From: Limnobacter alexandrii
Lineage (GTDB): Bacteria > Pseudomonadota > Gammaproteobacteria > Burkholderiales > Burkholderiaceae_B
Length of the DNA stretch: 64,000 nucleotides
Reading direction: 5' to 3'
NCBI RefSeq assembly: GCF_005871185.1
Contig: NZ_SWKN01000008.1
Location: 186,001 to 250,000 of the forward strand
Under the pieces are notes generated by a model that saw only the letters and a list, made by a program, of their open reading frames with translations, was not told where the DNA came from and made no database searches. Within the stretch, counting starts at the first letter, position 1; each line of letters begins with the position of its first letter. Made by a program: the position numbers and the translations under genes. This document shows, piece after piece, positions 8,653-16,448 of the stretch.

Positions 8653-10344
8653 GTGACAGATAAAGCCTGGATTCAAAGCTACCCGCCGGGTGTATCCACG
8701 TCGGTTGACTTGGATCAGTACCCCTCTATTCGGGATATTTTTGAAGACGCCAGTCGCAAGTTTGCCGATAAAACTGCATTCAGCAACATGGGTACAGCAC
8801 TGACCTATGAGCGCCTGGATTCACTGACCCGCGATTTTGGAGCCTACCTTCAAAGCCTTCCGGGCATGAAAAAAGGCGATCGTGTCGCCTTCATGATGCC
8901 CAATCTGTTGCAATACCCTGTAGCCATGTTGGGTGCCATTCGTGCCGGTTTTGTGGCCGTGAATGTGAATCCGCTTTACACACCCACCGAGCTGGAATAT
9001 CAGCTGCGCGATTCTGGCGCTAAGGTGATTGTGGTGTTTGAGAACGTGGCCCACACGTTGGAAAAGGTGATCAAAAACACGCCAGTTGAGCACATCGTAT
9101 TGGCTTCAATGGGCGAAATGCACGGTTTTTTCAAACGCATATTGTTGAATTTTGTTGTGCGTTACGTGAAAAAACTGGTGCCCGCATTCAATATTGCGGG
9201 AACCATTACATTCAAAAAGGCGCTGGCCCAAGGCCGCAACAACGAACTGCGCAAGGTTAATATTACGCACGATGACCTGGCATTTTTGCAGTACACCGGC
9301 GGCACCACGGGTGTGGCCAAAGGTGCCATGCTGACTCACGGCAATATTGTGGCCAATTTGCAGCAGGCATCAGCCTGGTTGAGCCAGGACATCGAAGAGG
9401 GCAAGGAAATTGCGATTACCGCGCTGCCGATGTACCACATCTTCTGCCTCACGGCGAACATTCTGGTATTCATCAAGGTGGGGGGGCATTGCCTGCTGAT
9501 TACCGACCCCCGCAACATGAAGGCGTTTGTAAAAACGCTGGCAGCGGTGCCGTTTACGGCGCTTACCGGGGTGAATACCTTGTTCAACGGCTTGTTGAAT
9601 ACGCCGGGATTTGAACAAGTTGATTTTTCTCATGTGAAGCTGGTGCTGGGTGGTGGTGCGGCCATTGAGCCCGCGGTGGCCGATCGTTGGAAGAAAGTAA
9701 CCGGCACGCGTTTGTCTGAAGCCTATGGCCTGACCGAAGCGTCGCCTGCGGTTTGTATCAACCCCTTGCACGAGGAATACAACGGCTCTATCGGTTTACC
9801 CGTGCCTTCCACCGAGGTAACCATTCGCGACGATGACTTCAATGAATTGCCTGTTGGGCAAGAGGGCGAATTGTGCGTAAAAGGCCCGCAGGTGATGCGG
9901 GGTTACTGGAACAAGCCACGTGAAACCGCCGAAATTCTGACCCAGGACGGCTGGTTGAAAACAGGTGATATCGCCTACATGGATGAAAACGGCTACTTTT
10001 ACATCACCGACCGCAAGAAGGACATGATCCTTGTGTCGGGTTTTAATGTGTACCCCAAGGAAATCGAGGCCGTGGCAACCTTATTGACCGGTATCTTCGA
10101 GGCTGCGGCGGTGGGTGTGCCTGACAGTAAAACCGGCGAGGCCGTGAAGCTGTTTGTGGTTAAAAAAGACCCTGATTTAACGGCGGAGCAGGTCATTGAG
10201 CATTGCCGCAAACACATGACCGCCTACAAAATTCCCCGCCACGTGGAATTCATGAAGGAGCTGCCAAAGAGCCCTGTGGGCAAAGTGCTGCGCCGCGAGC
10301 TTCGAGACATGGAAAAGAAGCGCTTGCAGGAGCAAGCTGCCTGA
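8653..10344 (+). CDS. fadD: Long-chain fatty acid-CoA ligase
   Basis: A 563-residue acyl-adenylate-forming enzyme activating fatty acids to acyl-CoA with ATP. Motifs are the P-loop-like YTGGTTGVAKGA near 215-226, the GLTEASP adenylate motif near 358-364, TGDIAYMDENG near 437-447, and the C-terminal DRKKDMI hinge plus the PKSPVGKVLRR lysine motif near 537-547. Length and order match FadD. Translation begins at a GTG with AAGGAG six bases before it. It would supply acyl-CoA both for beta-oxidation and for the acyl-CoA reductase at 1034. GCTTGC/GCAAGC at 10322-10337 followed by a T-run at 10345-10350 may act as a weak terminator overlapping the end of the gene. Confidence 0.93.
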   Translation: MTDKAWIQSYPPGVSTSVDLDQYPSIRDIFEDASRKFADKTAFSNMGTALTYERLDSLTRDFGAYLQSLPGMKKGDRVAFMMPNLLQYPVAMLGAIRAGFVAVNVNPLYTPTELEYQLRDSGAKVIVVFENVAHTLEKVIKNTPVEHIVLASMGEMHGFFKRILLNFVVRYVKKLVPAFNIAGTITFKKALAQGRNNELRKVNITHDDLAFLQYTGGTTGVAKGAMLTHGNIVANLQQASAWLSQDIEEGKEIAITALPMYHIFCLTANILVFIKVGGHCLLITDPRNMKAFVKTLAAVPFTALTGVNTLFNGLLNTPGFEQVDFSHVKLVLGGGAAIEPAVADRWKKVTGTRLSEAYGLTEASPAVCINPLHEEYNGSIGLPVPSTEVTIRDDDFNELPVGQEGELCVKGPQVMRGYWNKPRETAEILTQDGWLKTGDIAYMDENGYFYITDRKKDMILVSGFNVYPKEIEAVATLLTGIFEAAAVGVPDSKTGEAVKLFVVKKDPDLTAEQVIEHCRKHMTAYKIPRHVEFMKELPKSPVGKVLRRELRDMEKKRLQEQAA

Positions 10345-10357
10345 TTTTTTAGAATCG

Positions 10358-10386
10358 TTGCCTGTTTTCTTAAAACCCACTATAAT
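10358..10386 (+). promoter_or_regulatory. Sigma-70 promoter of the rpsF operon
   Basis: TTGCCT at 10358-10363 and a perfect TATAAT at 10381-10386 are separated by 17 bases. They lie about 75 bases before the S6 start, the expected place for a strong housekeeping promoter. Confidence 0.75.
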
Positions 10387-10398
10387 TTCGGGTTACCT

Positions 10399-10443
10399 GC
10401 TGCTACACCACGGGGGTGTGGCGGCTTTTCCAATTGTGGAAAA
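10399..10443 (+). promoter_or_regulatory. Two adjacent hairpins in the rpsF 5' leader, possible S6:S18 autoregulatory site
   Basis: An 11-bp stem (10399-10409 with 10415-10425, G-U pairs allowed, loop ACGGG) is followed at once by a 7-bp stem (10426-10432 with 10437-10443). The Shine-Dalgarno AGGAG follows at 10449-10453. Many bacteria have an S6:S18-binding structure in this leader. The position fits, but I could not match the known conserved core base by base, so the function is a suggestion. Confidence 0.4.
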
Positions 10444-10460
10444 TCCATAGGAGTTTATCA

Positions 10461-10865
10461 ATGCGTCACTATGAAATTGCTTTCATCGTGCATCCCGACC
10501 AAAGCGAGCAAGTGCCTGCCATGGTTGAGAAGTATCGTGGAACCATCGAAGCCAACGGCGGCAAAGTACACCGCCACGAAGATTGGGGTCGCCGCCAATT
10601 GGCCTACCCAATCCAGAAACTGGCCAAAGCACACTATGTGTTGTTGAACATTGAATGCAGCCAGGAAGTTCTTGAAGAACTGGAAACCGCGTTCAAATTC
10701 AACGACGCCGTACTGCGTCACTTGACTGTGAAGATGAAAAAAGCTGAAACAGCGCCTTCTCCAATGATGAAGGAAGTTCAGCGTGAGCAAGAGCGCAAAG
10801 CCGCTTCTGCTACTGCGTCTTCGAGCGACGACAGTTCCGATTCAGACGAGGGTGATGACGAGTAA
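10461..10865 (+). CDS. rpsF: 30S ribosomal protein S6
   Basis: A 134-residue S6 homologue beginning [14 protein letters not shown], the typical first strand of the S6 ferredoxin-like fold, with the [15 protein letters not shown] segment near residues 37-51. The C-terminal tail is acidic and Ser-rich ([14 protein letters not shown]), recalling the glutamate-tail region of enteric S6. AGGAG lies seven bases upstream; an in-frame ATG at 10416 is rejected because it falls within the leader hairpins. S6 binds S18 on the 30S platform; the order rpsF-priB-rpsR-rplI is the classic operon. The last 11 bases overlap the likely start of priB, suggesting translational coupling. Confidence 0.97.
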   Translation: MRHYEIAFIVHPDQSEQVPAMVEKYRGTIEANGGKVHRHEDWGRRQLAYPIQKLAKAHYVLLNIECSQEVLEELETAFKFNDAVLRHLTVKMKKAETAPSPMMKEVQREQERKAASATASSSDDSSDSDEGDDE

Positions 10866-11241
10866 TTCGTCCTTGCACAACACTGAATCAATGAATCAGG
10901 AGGAAGCAGCGGAAAATTCGAACAAGCTTGGGGAAGAAGGAAAAGCTGGCATTAACCAGTTCACCCTCACCGCCACATTGATTGCGAAATCAATATTGCG
11001 ATACACCCCGGCAGGTTTACCCATTTGCGAATTCGAGCTTGAGCACGACAGTGAACAGCTTGAAGCCAGCAAGCCAAGAGTGGTGAAGTGCACAGTTTCA
11101 GCGGTCGCGCTGGGGGTGGCAGCCAACCAAATCAACGGCCTTGAAGTGGGAAGCCTGAAAAACTGGTCTGGATTTATAGCGCTTCGTTCGCACAAATCAA
11201 AAAGTCTTCGATTCCATGTTTGCGCAGTGCGCGAATGTTGA
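10855..11241 (+). CDS. priB: Primosomal replication protein N
   Basis: A single-strand DNA-binding OB-fold protein of the PriB family, which helps PriA restart stalled forks. The conserved body runs from [11 protein letters not shown] through [14 protein letters not shown], the PriB signature, to [10 protein letters not shown] at the end. Position between rpsF and rpsR supports this. The start is uncertain: ATG 10855 (128 residues) overlaps rpsF and has GAGG nearby; ATG 10891 (116 residues) has no evident ribosome site. Either way there is an unusual N-terminal extension of roughly 24-36 residues, acidic and Asn/Glu-rich, before the usual PriB start. Confidence 0.85.
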   Translation: MTSNSSLHNTESMNQEEAAENSNKLGEEGKAGINQFTLTATLIAKSILRYTPAGLPICEFELEHDSEQLEASKPRVVKCTVSAVALGVAANQINGLEVGSLKNWSGFIALRSHKSKSLRFHVCAVREC

Positions 11242-11266
11242 AGACTTGAAATAGTTGGAGAATATT

Positions 11267-11536
11267 ATGGCTTTTGGTCGTAAAAATGATCGCAAGGGAC
11301 GTCGTCCACAACAGAACCCCTTGTTCAAGCGCAAGAAATTTTGCCGCTTCACAGTGGGCAAGGTAGAGCAAATCGATTACAAAGACATCGACACGCTCAA
11401 GGATTTCATCAGCGAAAACGGCAAGATCATGCCCGCTCGTATCACTGGTACCAAGGCGAACTATCAGCGCCAGTTGGACACAGCGATCAAGCGCGCACGT
11501 TTCCTGGCTTTGCTGCCTTACACCGACAACCACTAA
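11267..11536 (+). CDS. rpsR: 30S ribosomal protein S18
   Basis: An 89-residue S18 with the hallmark KRKKFCRFT segment near residues 20-28, the [18 protein letters not shown] core and the basic RITGT stretch that contacts 16S rRNA and S6. The ATG at 11267 is preceded by TTGGAG at suitable spacing; a more upstream in-frame ATG adds four residues only. It lies 25 bases after priB and 18 before rplI, as in the standard operon. Confidence 0.97.
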   Translation: MAFGRKNDRKGRRPQQNPLFKRKKFCRFTVGKVEQIDYKDIDTLKDFISENGKIMPARITGTKANYQRQLDTAIKRARFLALLPYTDNH

Positions 11537-11554
11537 GCAGTACGGGAGAACACC

Positions 11555-12007
11555 ATGCAAGTAATTCTTCTTGAGAAAATGCCCAATCTGGGTCAACTGG
11601 GTGACGTGGTTCGCGTAAAAGACGGCTACGCACGTAACTTCCTGATTCCTTATGGCAAAGCCAAGCGCGCCACAGAATCAGCAATCGCCGAATTCCAGGC
11701 TCGCCGCGCCGAACTGGAAAAAGCCGCTGCTGAAAAGCTGGCTGCTGCCCAAGCCTTGGGTGCAAAGTTGAGCGCAACGACTGTTCAACTGAGCGAAAAA
11801 GCTGCTGTAGATGGCCGTTTGTTTGGTTCTGTAACCAACCACGACATCGCTGCTGCCTTGAACGCATCTGGCTTGAAAGTAGAAAAAGCACAGGTACGCA
11901 TGCCCAACGGCGCGCTGAAAATTGCTGGCGAGCACACCGTAACTGTAGCCCTGCACCCCGACGTGGTTGTAGACGTGAACGTCGTAGTTGCTGGCGAAGC
12001 GGCTTAA
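11555..12007 (+). CDS. rplI: 50S ribosomal protein L9
   Basis: A 150-residue L9 with the N-terminal RNA-binding domain ([19 protein letters not shown], then [16 protein letters not shown] near 21-36), the long connecting helix rich in Ala/Glu/Lys (about 42-75) and the C-terminal domain ([14 protein letters not shown] near 86-99). Full length for the family. The gene closes the rpsF operon and is followed by an intrinsic terminator before dnaB. Confidence 0.97.
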   Translation: MQVILLEKMPNLGQLGDVVRVKDGYARNFLIPYGKAKRATESAIAEFQARRAELEKAAAEKLAAAQALGAKLSATTVQLSEKAAVDGRLFGSVTNHDIAAALNASGLKVEKAQVRMPNGALKIAGEHTVTVALHPDVVVDVNVVVAGEAA

Positions 12008-12099
12008 TAAGTAGGCCAAGTCATACCCGGTTTTAAGGCGAATTAGACCCAAGAGATTGACCGCATTCGGTTATACTTTTTGGTCTGCCTGAACCAACA

Positions 12100-12127
12100 A
12101 AAAAGGTCACCTCAGGGTGGCCTTTTT
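12100..12127 (+). terminator. Intrinsic terminator after rplI
   Basis: A G/C-rich 7-bp stem (12105-12111 with 12116-12122, one G-U pair, loop TCAG) is flanked by A's and followed by five T's. It ends 13 bases before the dnaB start, so dnaB may depend on partial read-through or on a promoter upstream of the hairpin. Confidence 0.8.
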
Positions 12128-12140
12128 CTATTGCGAAACT

Positions 12141-13526
12141 ATGTCCGAAAATCGACTTACAGAACAAGAAATGACGGGCCTGCGTGTTCCGCCTCACTCG
12201 CTTGAATCCGAGCAATCCGTGGTGGGCGGCTTGCTGCTTGATAACCAGGCTTGGGACAAGATTGGCGACGTGATTCGCGCGGAAGACTTCTACCGATACG
12301 ATCACCGGGTTATTTTTGAGCACATTGCCAAGTTGATTGATGGCTCCAAGCCAGCTGATGTGATCACTGTGTATGAATCGCTGCAATCTTCCGGCAAAGC
12401 CGAAGATGTGGGCGGACTGGCCTATTTGAACACCTTGGCAACCAATACACCTTCTGCTGCCAACATTCGCCGCTACGCGGAAATTGTGCGTGACCGCGCA
12501 GTGTTGCGCCGGTTGATCACGATCAGCGACGACATTGCCACCACCGCACTGAACCCCCAAGGCAAAGACACCAAAACAATTCTGGATGAAGCCGAAAGCA
12601 AGATTTTCAAGATTGCTGAAGATGGTGCGCGGGGCGCTGGTGGTTTTCAAGACCTTCAGCCGGTGCTGAGCAAAGTGGTGGAGCGTATCGATGAGCTTTA
12701 CCACCGCGACAGCACCAGTGACATCACCGGGATTTCTACCGGCTTTGTAGACCTGGACGGAAAAACCTCCGGCTTGCAGCCCGGGGATTTGATTATTGTG
12801 GCTGGCAGGCCCTCAATGGGCAAAACGGCATTCAGCCTGAACATTGGTGAACACGTGGCAGTGGAAGAAGGGCACGCAGTGGCCGTGTTCTCCATGGAAA
12901 TGGGCGCAACCCAGTTGGCCATGCGTTTGCTGGGTTCGGTGGGGCGTTTGGACCAACACCGTTTGAGAACTGGGCGATTGACTGATGAAGATTGGCCGCG
13001 GCTTACCTATGCGGTTGAGAAAATGCAGAACGCTCAGTTGTTTATTGATGAAACACCGGCTTTGTCGTCGATGGAAGTACGCGCCCGTTGTCGCCGTTTG
13101 GCGCGGCAGTGCGGCCAGCTTGGCTTGGTCATCATCGATTACTTGCAGTTGATGGGGTCTTCTTCTCCGGGTGAAAACAGGGCCACCGAAATTTCTGAAA
13201 TTTCACGTTCCTTGAAAGGTTTGGCCAAAGAATTGAACTGCCCGGTGATTGCGCTTTCGCAGTTGAACCGCTCGCTGGAACAGCGGCCGAATAAACGCCC
13301 TGTGATGAGTGACTTGCGAGAATCGGGCGCGATTGAACAGGATGCTGACGTCATTCTGTTCATTTACCGCGATGAGGTTTACAACCCCGATTCACCTGAC
13401 AAAGGCACGGCCGAAATTATTATCGGCAAGCAGCGTAACGGCCCGATTGGCACGGTGCGGGTGACGTTCCTGGGTATGTACACCAAGTTTGAGAACTATG
13501 CTGGGATGCAGCCGGAAGGGGAGTAG
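12141..13526 (+). CDS. dnaB: Replicative DNA helicase
   Basis: A 461-residue DnaB. The N-terminal domain begins LRVPPHSLESEQSVVGG (residues 15-31), followed by the linker helix and the RecA-like motor domain with Walker A GRPSMGKTAF near 222-231, Walker B-like LVIIDYLQLM near 328-337 and the arginine-finger region near SDLRESGAIEQDAD. It unwinds the lagging-strand template at the fork and loads primase. The ATG at 12141 is preferred over an in-frame ATG at 12117, which falls inside the rplI terminator. No intein or insertion is seen. Confidence 0.97.
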   Translation: MSENRLTEQEMTGLRVPPHSLESEQSVVGGLLLDNQAWDKIGDVIRAEDFYRYDHRVIFEHIAKLIDGSKPADVITVYESLQSSGKAEDVGGLAYLNTLATNTPSAANIRRYAEIVRDRAVLRRLITISDDIATTALNPQGKDTKTILDEAESKIFKIAEDGARGAGGFQDLQPVLSKVVERIDELYHRDSTSDITGISTGFVDLDGKTSGLQPGDLIIVAGRPSMGKTAFSLNIGEHVAVEEGHAVAVFSMEMGATQLAMRLLGSVGRLDQHRLRTGRLTDEDWPRLTYAVEKMQNAQLFIDETPALSSMEVRARCRRLARQCGQLGLVIIDYLQLMGSSSPGENRATEISEISRSLKGLAKELNCPVIALSQLNRSLEQRPNKRPVMSDLRESGAIEQDADVILFIYRDEVYNPDSPDKGTAEIIIGKQRNGPIGTVRVTFLGMYTKFENYAGMQPEGE

Positions 13527-13683
13527 GCCAAATTGACCGCGCTGATTTTACTTCATGGCGCGTGCAAAAGGTTTGCCATTGGCGAGTCATATTCCCTGTT
13601 GGTGAATATAGGCTTCGCAGCAGCGCCACATCATTCTGCCTAGATCCAAGTCGAATTCCCCGGTGTTGAATCTGGCTCGGTTC

Positions 13684-13790
13684 ATGCGAAACGCCAAAGG
13701 CGTGTTCGCATCGACCTTACAGGTCGCCCCTCGCTGCGAATCAAACCGGGCGACTTGATCTTGAATCGGCAGAACGATGCAACACTGCCG
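13684..13790. repeat. Cluster of three hairpins upstream of structured repeat copy 1
   Basis: First hairpin: ATGCGAA (13684-13690) pairs with TTCGCAT (13705-13711), with an inner CGCC/GGCG. Second: CGACC (13712-13716) with GGTCG (13722-13726). Third: CGGCAG (13767-13772) with CTGCCG (13785-13790). All are exact complements. They may belong to one larger structured RNA with copy 1 or be separate palindromic units. Confidence 0.55.
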
Positions 13791-13888
13791 CGAAGCCTAG
13801 CCGGACCAATCACGCAATCAGTGTCGCTTGCAAAGTCGAATGTCACCGTCCAATTCCAAGCATTTGCGAAGTTCGCTTTGCCGTCTCT

Positions 13889-14027
13889 CCGCCTTCAAGA
13901 AAGCCTGCCCGTTTGAATTCAAACGCCACGTTCGGCTACAAGCCGACACCGAGTTCGGCCATCTGTTTTGCCGAATCTCGGTGAGTCAGTGTGAATTCAA
14001 TGAGGGGGCATTCAGGCTTTCAGGCGG
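13889..14027 (+). repeat. Structured covarying repeat element, copy 1
   Basis: A 139-base element with nested pairing. Outer stem: 13889-13894 (CCGCCT) with 14022-14027 and 13899-13907 (GAAAGCCTG) with 14013-14021, separated on the 5' side by TCAA. Middle stem: 13913-13921 with 13992-14000. Small hairpin: TCGGCT (13932-13937) with AGCCGA (13941-13946). Long hairpin: 13947-13959 with 13970-13983, one bulged base, loop CATCTGTTTT (13960-13969). Copies 2 and 3 keep the same fold with different stem sequences. The single-stranded parts TTCAAGAAA, CCCGTTTGAAT and the ten-base loop are the most conserved. I do not recognise the family; it could be a structured RNA or a palindromic mobile repeat. 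Confidence 0.72.
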
Positions 14028-14034
14028 AGGAGGG

Positions 14035-14164
14035 CATGCGACTTTGCAAGTGCATGGTAACGGTCAGCCTTTGCGACTTTGCAGATGCAAACTAACGAAA
14101 CGGTCAGGCGACTTCGCAAATGCGAATTAACGTAACGGATGGGCATGCAACTTCTCACATGCCC
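14035..14164. repeat. Tandem array of four small hairpins with TAACG spacers
   Basis: Hairpin 1: CATGC (14035-14039) with GCATG (14052-14056), inner ACTT/AAGT. Hairpin 2: TTTGC (14070-14074) with GCAAA (14087-14091). Hairpin 3: TTCGC (14113-14117) with GCGAA (14122-14126). Hairpin 4: GGGCATG (14141-14147) with CATGCCC (14158-14164). Each holds an ACTT near the 5' side, and the spacers share TAACG and AACGG. Stems differ in sequence but stay paired. Confidence 0.62.
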
Positions 14165-14173
14165 ATCAATACA

Positions 14174-15829
14174 TCAAAGGTTATCCGACGCAAAATCAGC
14201 CAGCCTTGAACGCTCGCCACGTTGCAAGGTGATGTGCCCCGCATGCGGCCAGCCCTTGAATCGATCCACCACATACGTCAGGCCAGAAGAACCTTCAGTC
14301 AAATAAGGCGTATCAATTTGCGCCAGGTTACCCAGACAAATCACCTTGGTGCCGGGGCCAGCCCGGGTAATCAGGGTTTTCATTTGCTTGGGCGACAGGT
14401 TTTGTGCTTCATCGATAATCAAAAACTTGTTGATGAAGGTACGGCCCCGCATAAAGTTCATCGACTTGATTCGGATCTTGGTGCGGATCAAGTCGGTTGT
14501 TGCTGAGCGGCCCCAATCACCACTGCTGGGATCTGGCTTGTTCAGCACTTCCAGGTTGTCTTCAAATGCGCCCATCCAGGGGGCCATTTTTTCCTCTTCC
14601 GTACCAGGCAGGAAACCAATGTCTTCACCGACCGGCACGGTGGCACGGGTCACGATAATTTCAGAGTATTGTTTGCTTTCAAGCACTTGTGACAAACCTG
14701 CAGCCAGGGCCAACAGGGTTTTGCCTGTGCCGGCTTGTCCCAGCAGCGTGACAAAATCGCATTCCGGGTTCATCAACAGGTTCAACGCAAAGTTTTGTTC
14801 GCGGTTGCGTGCAGTAATACCCCACACGCTGTTCTTGTTGTGGCTAAAGTCGCGCAGGGTTTTCAGTACCGCCGTGCGGCCGCTTACCTCCAGCACCTGA
14901 GCAATCAATGGAATGCCAGTTTCGCAGTACACAAACTGGTTCACCATCATGTCTTTCACTGCAGGGCCGCTGATGCGGTAGAAGGTGCTGCCACCTTGCT
15001 GCCAACTCTCGATCCCTTTGCTGTTCTTTTCCCAGAAGTCTGAAGGCAATTCCATGATGCCCGAGTACAGCAAATCGCGGTCTTCAAGCACCTGGTCGTT
15101 GAAATAGTCTTCGGCCAACAAACCCAAGGCACGGGCCTTGATGCGCATGTTGATGTCTTTGGACACCAAAGCCACTTCGCGATCAGGGTGTTGTTTGCTC
15201 AGCGCAAAGACCACGCCCAGAATTTGGTTGTCTGCTTTGCCCACAGGCAAAGTTTTGGGTAATTCTGCCGACAGTTCTGTTGTTTGAACCAGCAAACGCC
15301 CCATGGCGTCCACATTGCCCAGCCGGTCAAGTGCCACGCCTTTTTCAATGTCCTCAATGTTTTCCATCAAAGCATCTAGCGCGCGGCTTACTTGCCTGGC
15401 GTGGCGAGCCACTTCAGACATGCCTTTTTTGTGGTTGTCCAGCTCTTCCAGCGTGATCAGCGGCAGAAATACATCGTGTTCTTCGAAGCGGAACAGCGAT
15501 GTGGGGTCGTGCATCAAGACGTTGGTGTCCAGCACGAAAATTTTCTTGCCCGTGTGGGTGACCTGTCGCTTTGTTTTGGTGATGGGCGTGGCCACGGGCT
15601 TGCGTGCTTTACCGGAGGCCGCCGCTGGAATGTTGCGTGTGCGGTTCGTCTCAGGGGCTTTGGCGGTAACGGTGTTGTCGGAGGCCAAAGTAAGCGGCGC
15701 TTTGCCTGTTGCAATGGTGTTGTCTGAAACTTCAGTTTTCTTGGCCGGCTTTTTCGGTTTGGGCGCCGTGATTGGAGGAATTTCGTTCAGTGTGGTTGCG
15801 GGTTTGCTGGGTTCTTTGGGCAGAGGCAT
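14174..15829 (-). CDS. PIN-PhoH fusion ATPase (PhoH2 family)
   Basis: A 551-residue protein with three parts. Residues 1 to about 90 are low-complexity and rich in Pro, Lys, Ala and Thr. A PIN nuclease-like domain follows with VLDTNVLMHD near 97-106 and ITLEELDNHKKG. The C-terminal PhoH domain has Walker A GQAGTGKTLLALA near 353-365 and Walker B FLIIDEAQN near 470-478. PIN-PhoH proteins are RNA-linked ATPases; PhoH2 of mycobacteria is an RNA helicase/RNase. The name PhoH derives from phosphate-regulated E. coli phoH, but no Pho box is seen here. ATG 15829 is used; a TTG two codons upstream is the only longer choice. It faces dnaB across the hairpin-dense region. Confidence 0.9.
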   Translation of the reverse strand: MPLPKEPSKPATTLNEIPPITAPKPKKPAKKTEVSDNTIATGKAPLTLASDNTVTAKAPETNRTRNIPAAASGKARKPVATPITKTKRQVTHTGKKIFVLDTNVLMHDPTSLFRFEEHDVFLPLITLEELDNHKKGMSEVARHARQVSRALDALMENIEDIEKGVALDRLGNVDAMGRLLVQTTELSAELPKTLPVGKADNQILGVVFALSKQHPDREVALVSKDINMRIKARALGLLAEDYFNDQVLEDRDLLYSGIMELPSDFWEKNSKGIESWQQGGSTFYRISGPAVKDMMVNQFVYCETGIPLIAQVLEVSGRTAVLKTLRDFSHNKNSVWGITARNREQNFALNLLMNPECDFVTLLGQAGTGKTLLALAAGLSQVLESKQYSEIIVTRATVPVGEDIGFLPGTEEEKMAPWMGAFEDNLEVLNKPDPSSGDWGRSATTDLIRTKIRIKSMNFMRGRTFINKFLIIDEAQNLSPKQMKTLITRAGPGTKVICLGNLAQIDTPYLTEGSSGLTYVVDRFKGWPHAGHITLQRGERSRLADFASDNL

Positions 15830-15896
15830 TGTCAACGATCTGAAGTAGGAAGCTCATGAATCGCGCGGGGTCGTCACTCCCGCGCCCGTTGGGATA

Positions 15897-16367
15897 TTAG
15901 TCCCCGATTGTGCGTACAAAGTCAAGCACCGCTTGCGCATGGCCCGGCACCTTCAAGCCGCGCCACTCCTGCACAAGAATGCCTTTCTTGTTGATTACAA
16001 AGGTACTTCTTTCCACGCCACGTACTTGTTTTCCGTACATGTTTTTCATTTTCATCACGTCGAAAATTGTGCACACCTTTTCGTCCGGATCTGAAATCAA
16101 TTCAAATGGCATTTCCAGTTTGGCCTTGAAGTTCTCGTGCGATTTCAGGGAATCGCGTGAAACGCCGAAAACAAGGCAGTTGGCTTTCAAAAACTCGGGG
16201 TGCAAATCGCGAAAGTTTTCGCCTTCGGTGGTGCAGCCCGGTGTGCTGTCTTTGGGGTAGAAATAAATGACCAGGTTTTTGCCAGCATGGGCCGACAGGG
16301 TAAAATCGGCGCCGCCTGTGCAAGCTGCTGAAAAATCAGGCACTTTGCTGTTGACTTCAAGTGACAC
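15897..16367 (-). CDS. bcp: Thiol peroxidase of the PrxQ/Bcp family
   Basis: A 156-residue peroxiredoxin that reduces H2O2 and organic peroxides using thioredoxin. The peroxidatic Cys45 lies in STPGCTTEG; YPKD and the SRDS segment are in place. E. coli Bcp has a second Cys five residues later; here that position is Glu50. Other cysteines are C16, C64 and C99. The partner for disulfide formation is therefore not the usual one, and the enzyme could be 1-Cys or use C99. Translation starts with GTG at 16367 preceded by AGGGAG. It stands 67 bases from the PhoH gene on the same strand. Confidence 0.92.
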   Translation of the reverse strand: MSLEVNSKVPDFSAACTGGADFTLSAHAGKNLVIYFYPKDSTPGCTTEGENFRDLHPEFLKANCLVFGVSRDSLKSHENFKAKLEMPFELISDPDEKVCTIFDVMKMKNMYGKQVRGVERSTFVINKKGILVQEWRGLKVPGHAQAVLDFVRTIGD

Positions 16368-16448
16368 GGTACTGCTCCCTGAGGTGTTGTGCTTGTTGGT
16401 TGATGATTCAGTATAACCACAGCTTTTGACAGCAAAATGCAGGCAGTG

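Larger units (their letters stand above)
13527..14173. other. Gene-free, hairpin-dense region between convergent dnaB and PhoH genes
   Basis: No open frame here looks like a real protein. Frames such as the one at 13828-14130 run through inverted repeats and have no ribosome site. The stretch holds a hairpin cluster (13684-13790), copy 1 of a structured repeat (13889-14027) and a run of small hairpins (14035-14164), described separately. It resembles the gene-free region at 52473-53096. Confidence 0.8.

Noticed and set aside
12117-12140. Upstream ATG for dnaB
   Set aside because: It falls in the 3' arm of the rplI terminator and the added residues have no DnaB similarity.
13828-14130. Open frame of about 100 codons within the gene-free region after dnaB
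   Set aside because: It runs straight through the paired stems of repeat copy 1 and the mini-hairpins, has no ribosome site and no protein-like composition.
13527-14173. Integron attC array or CRISPR array
   Set aside because: There are no R-box GTTRRRY sites, no cassette genes and no integrase, and no identical direct repeats with unique spacers of CRISPR length.
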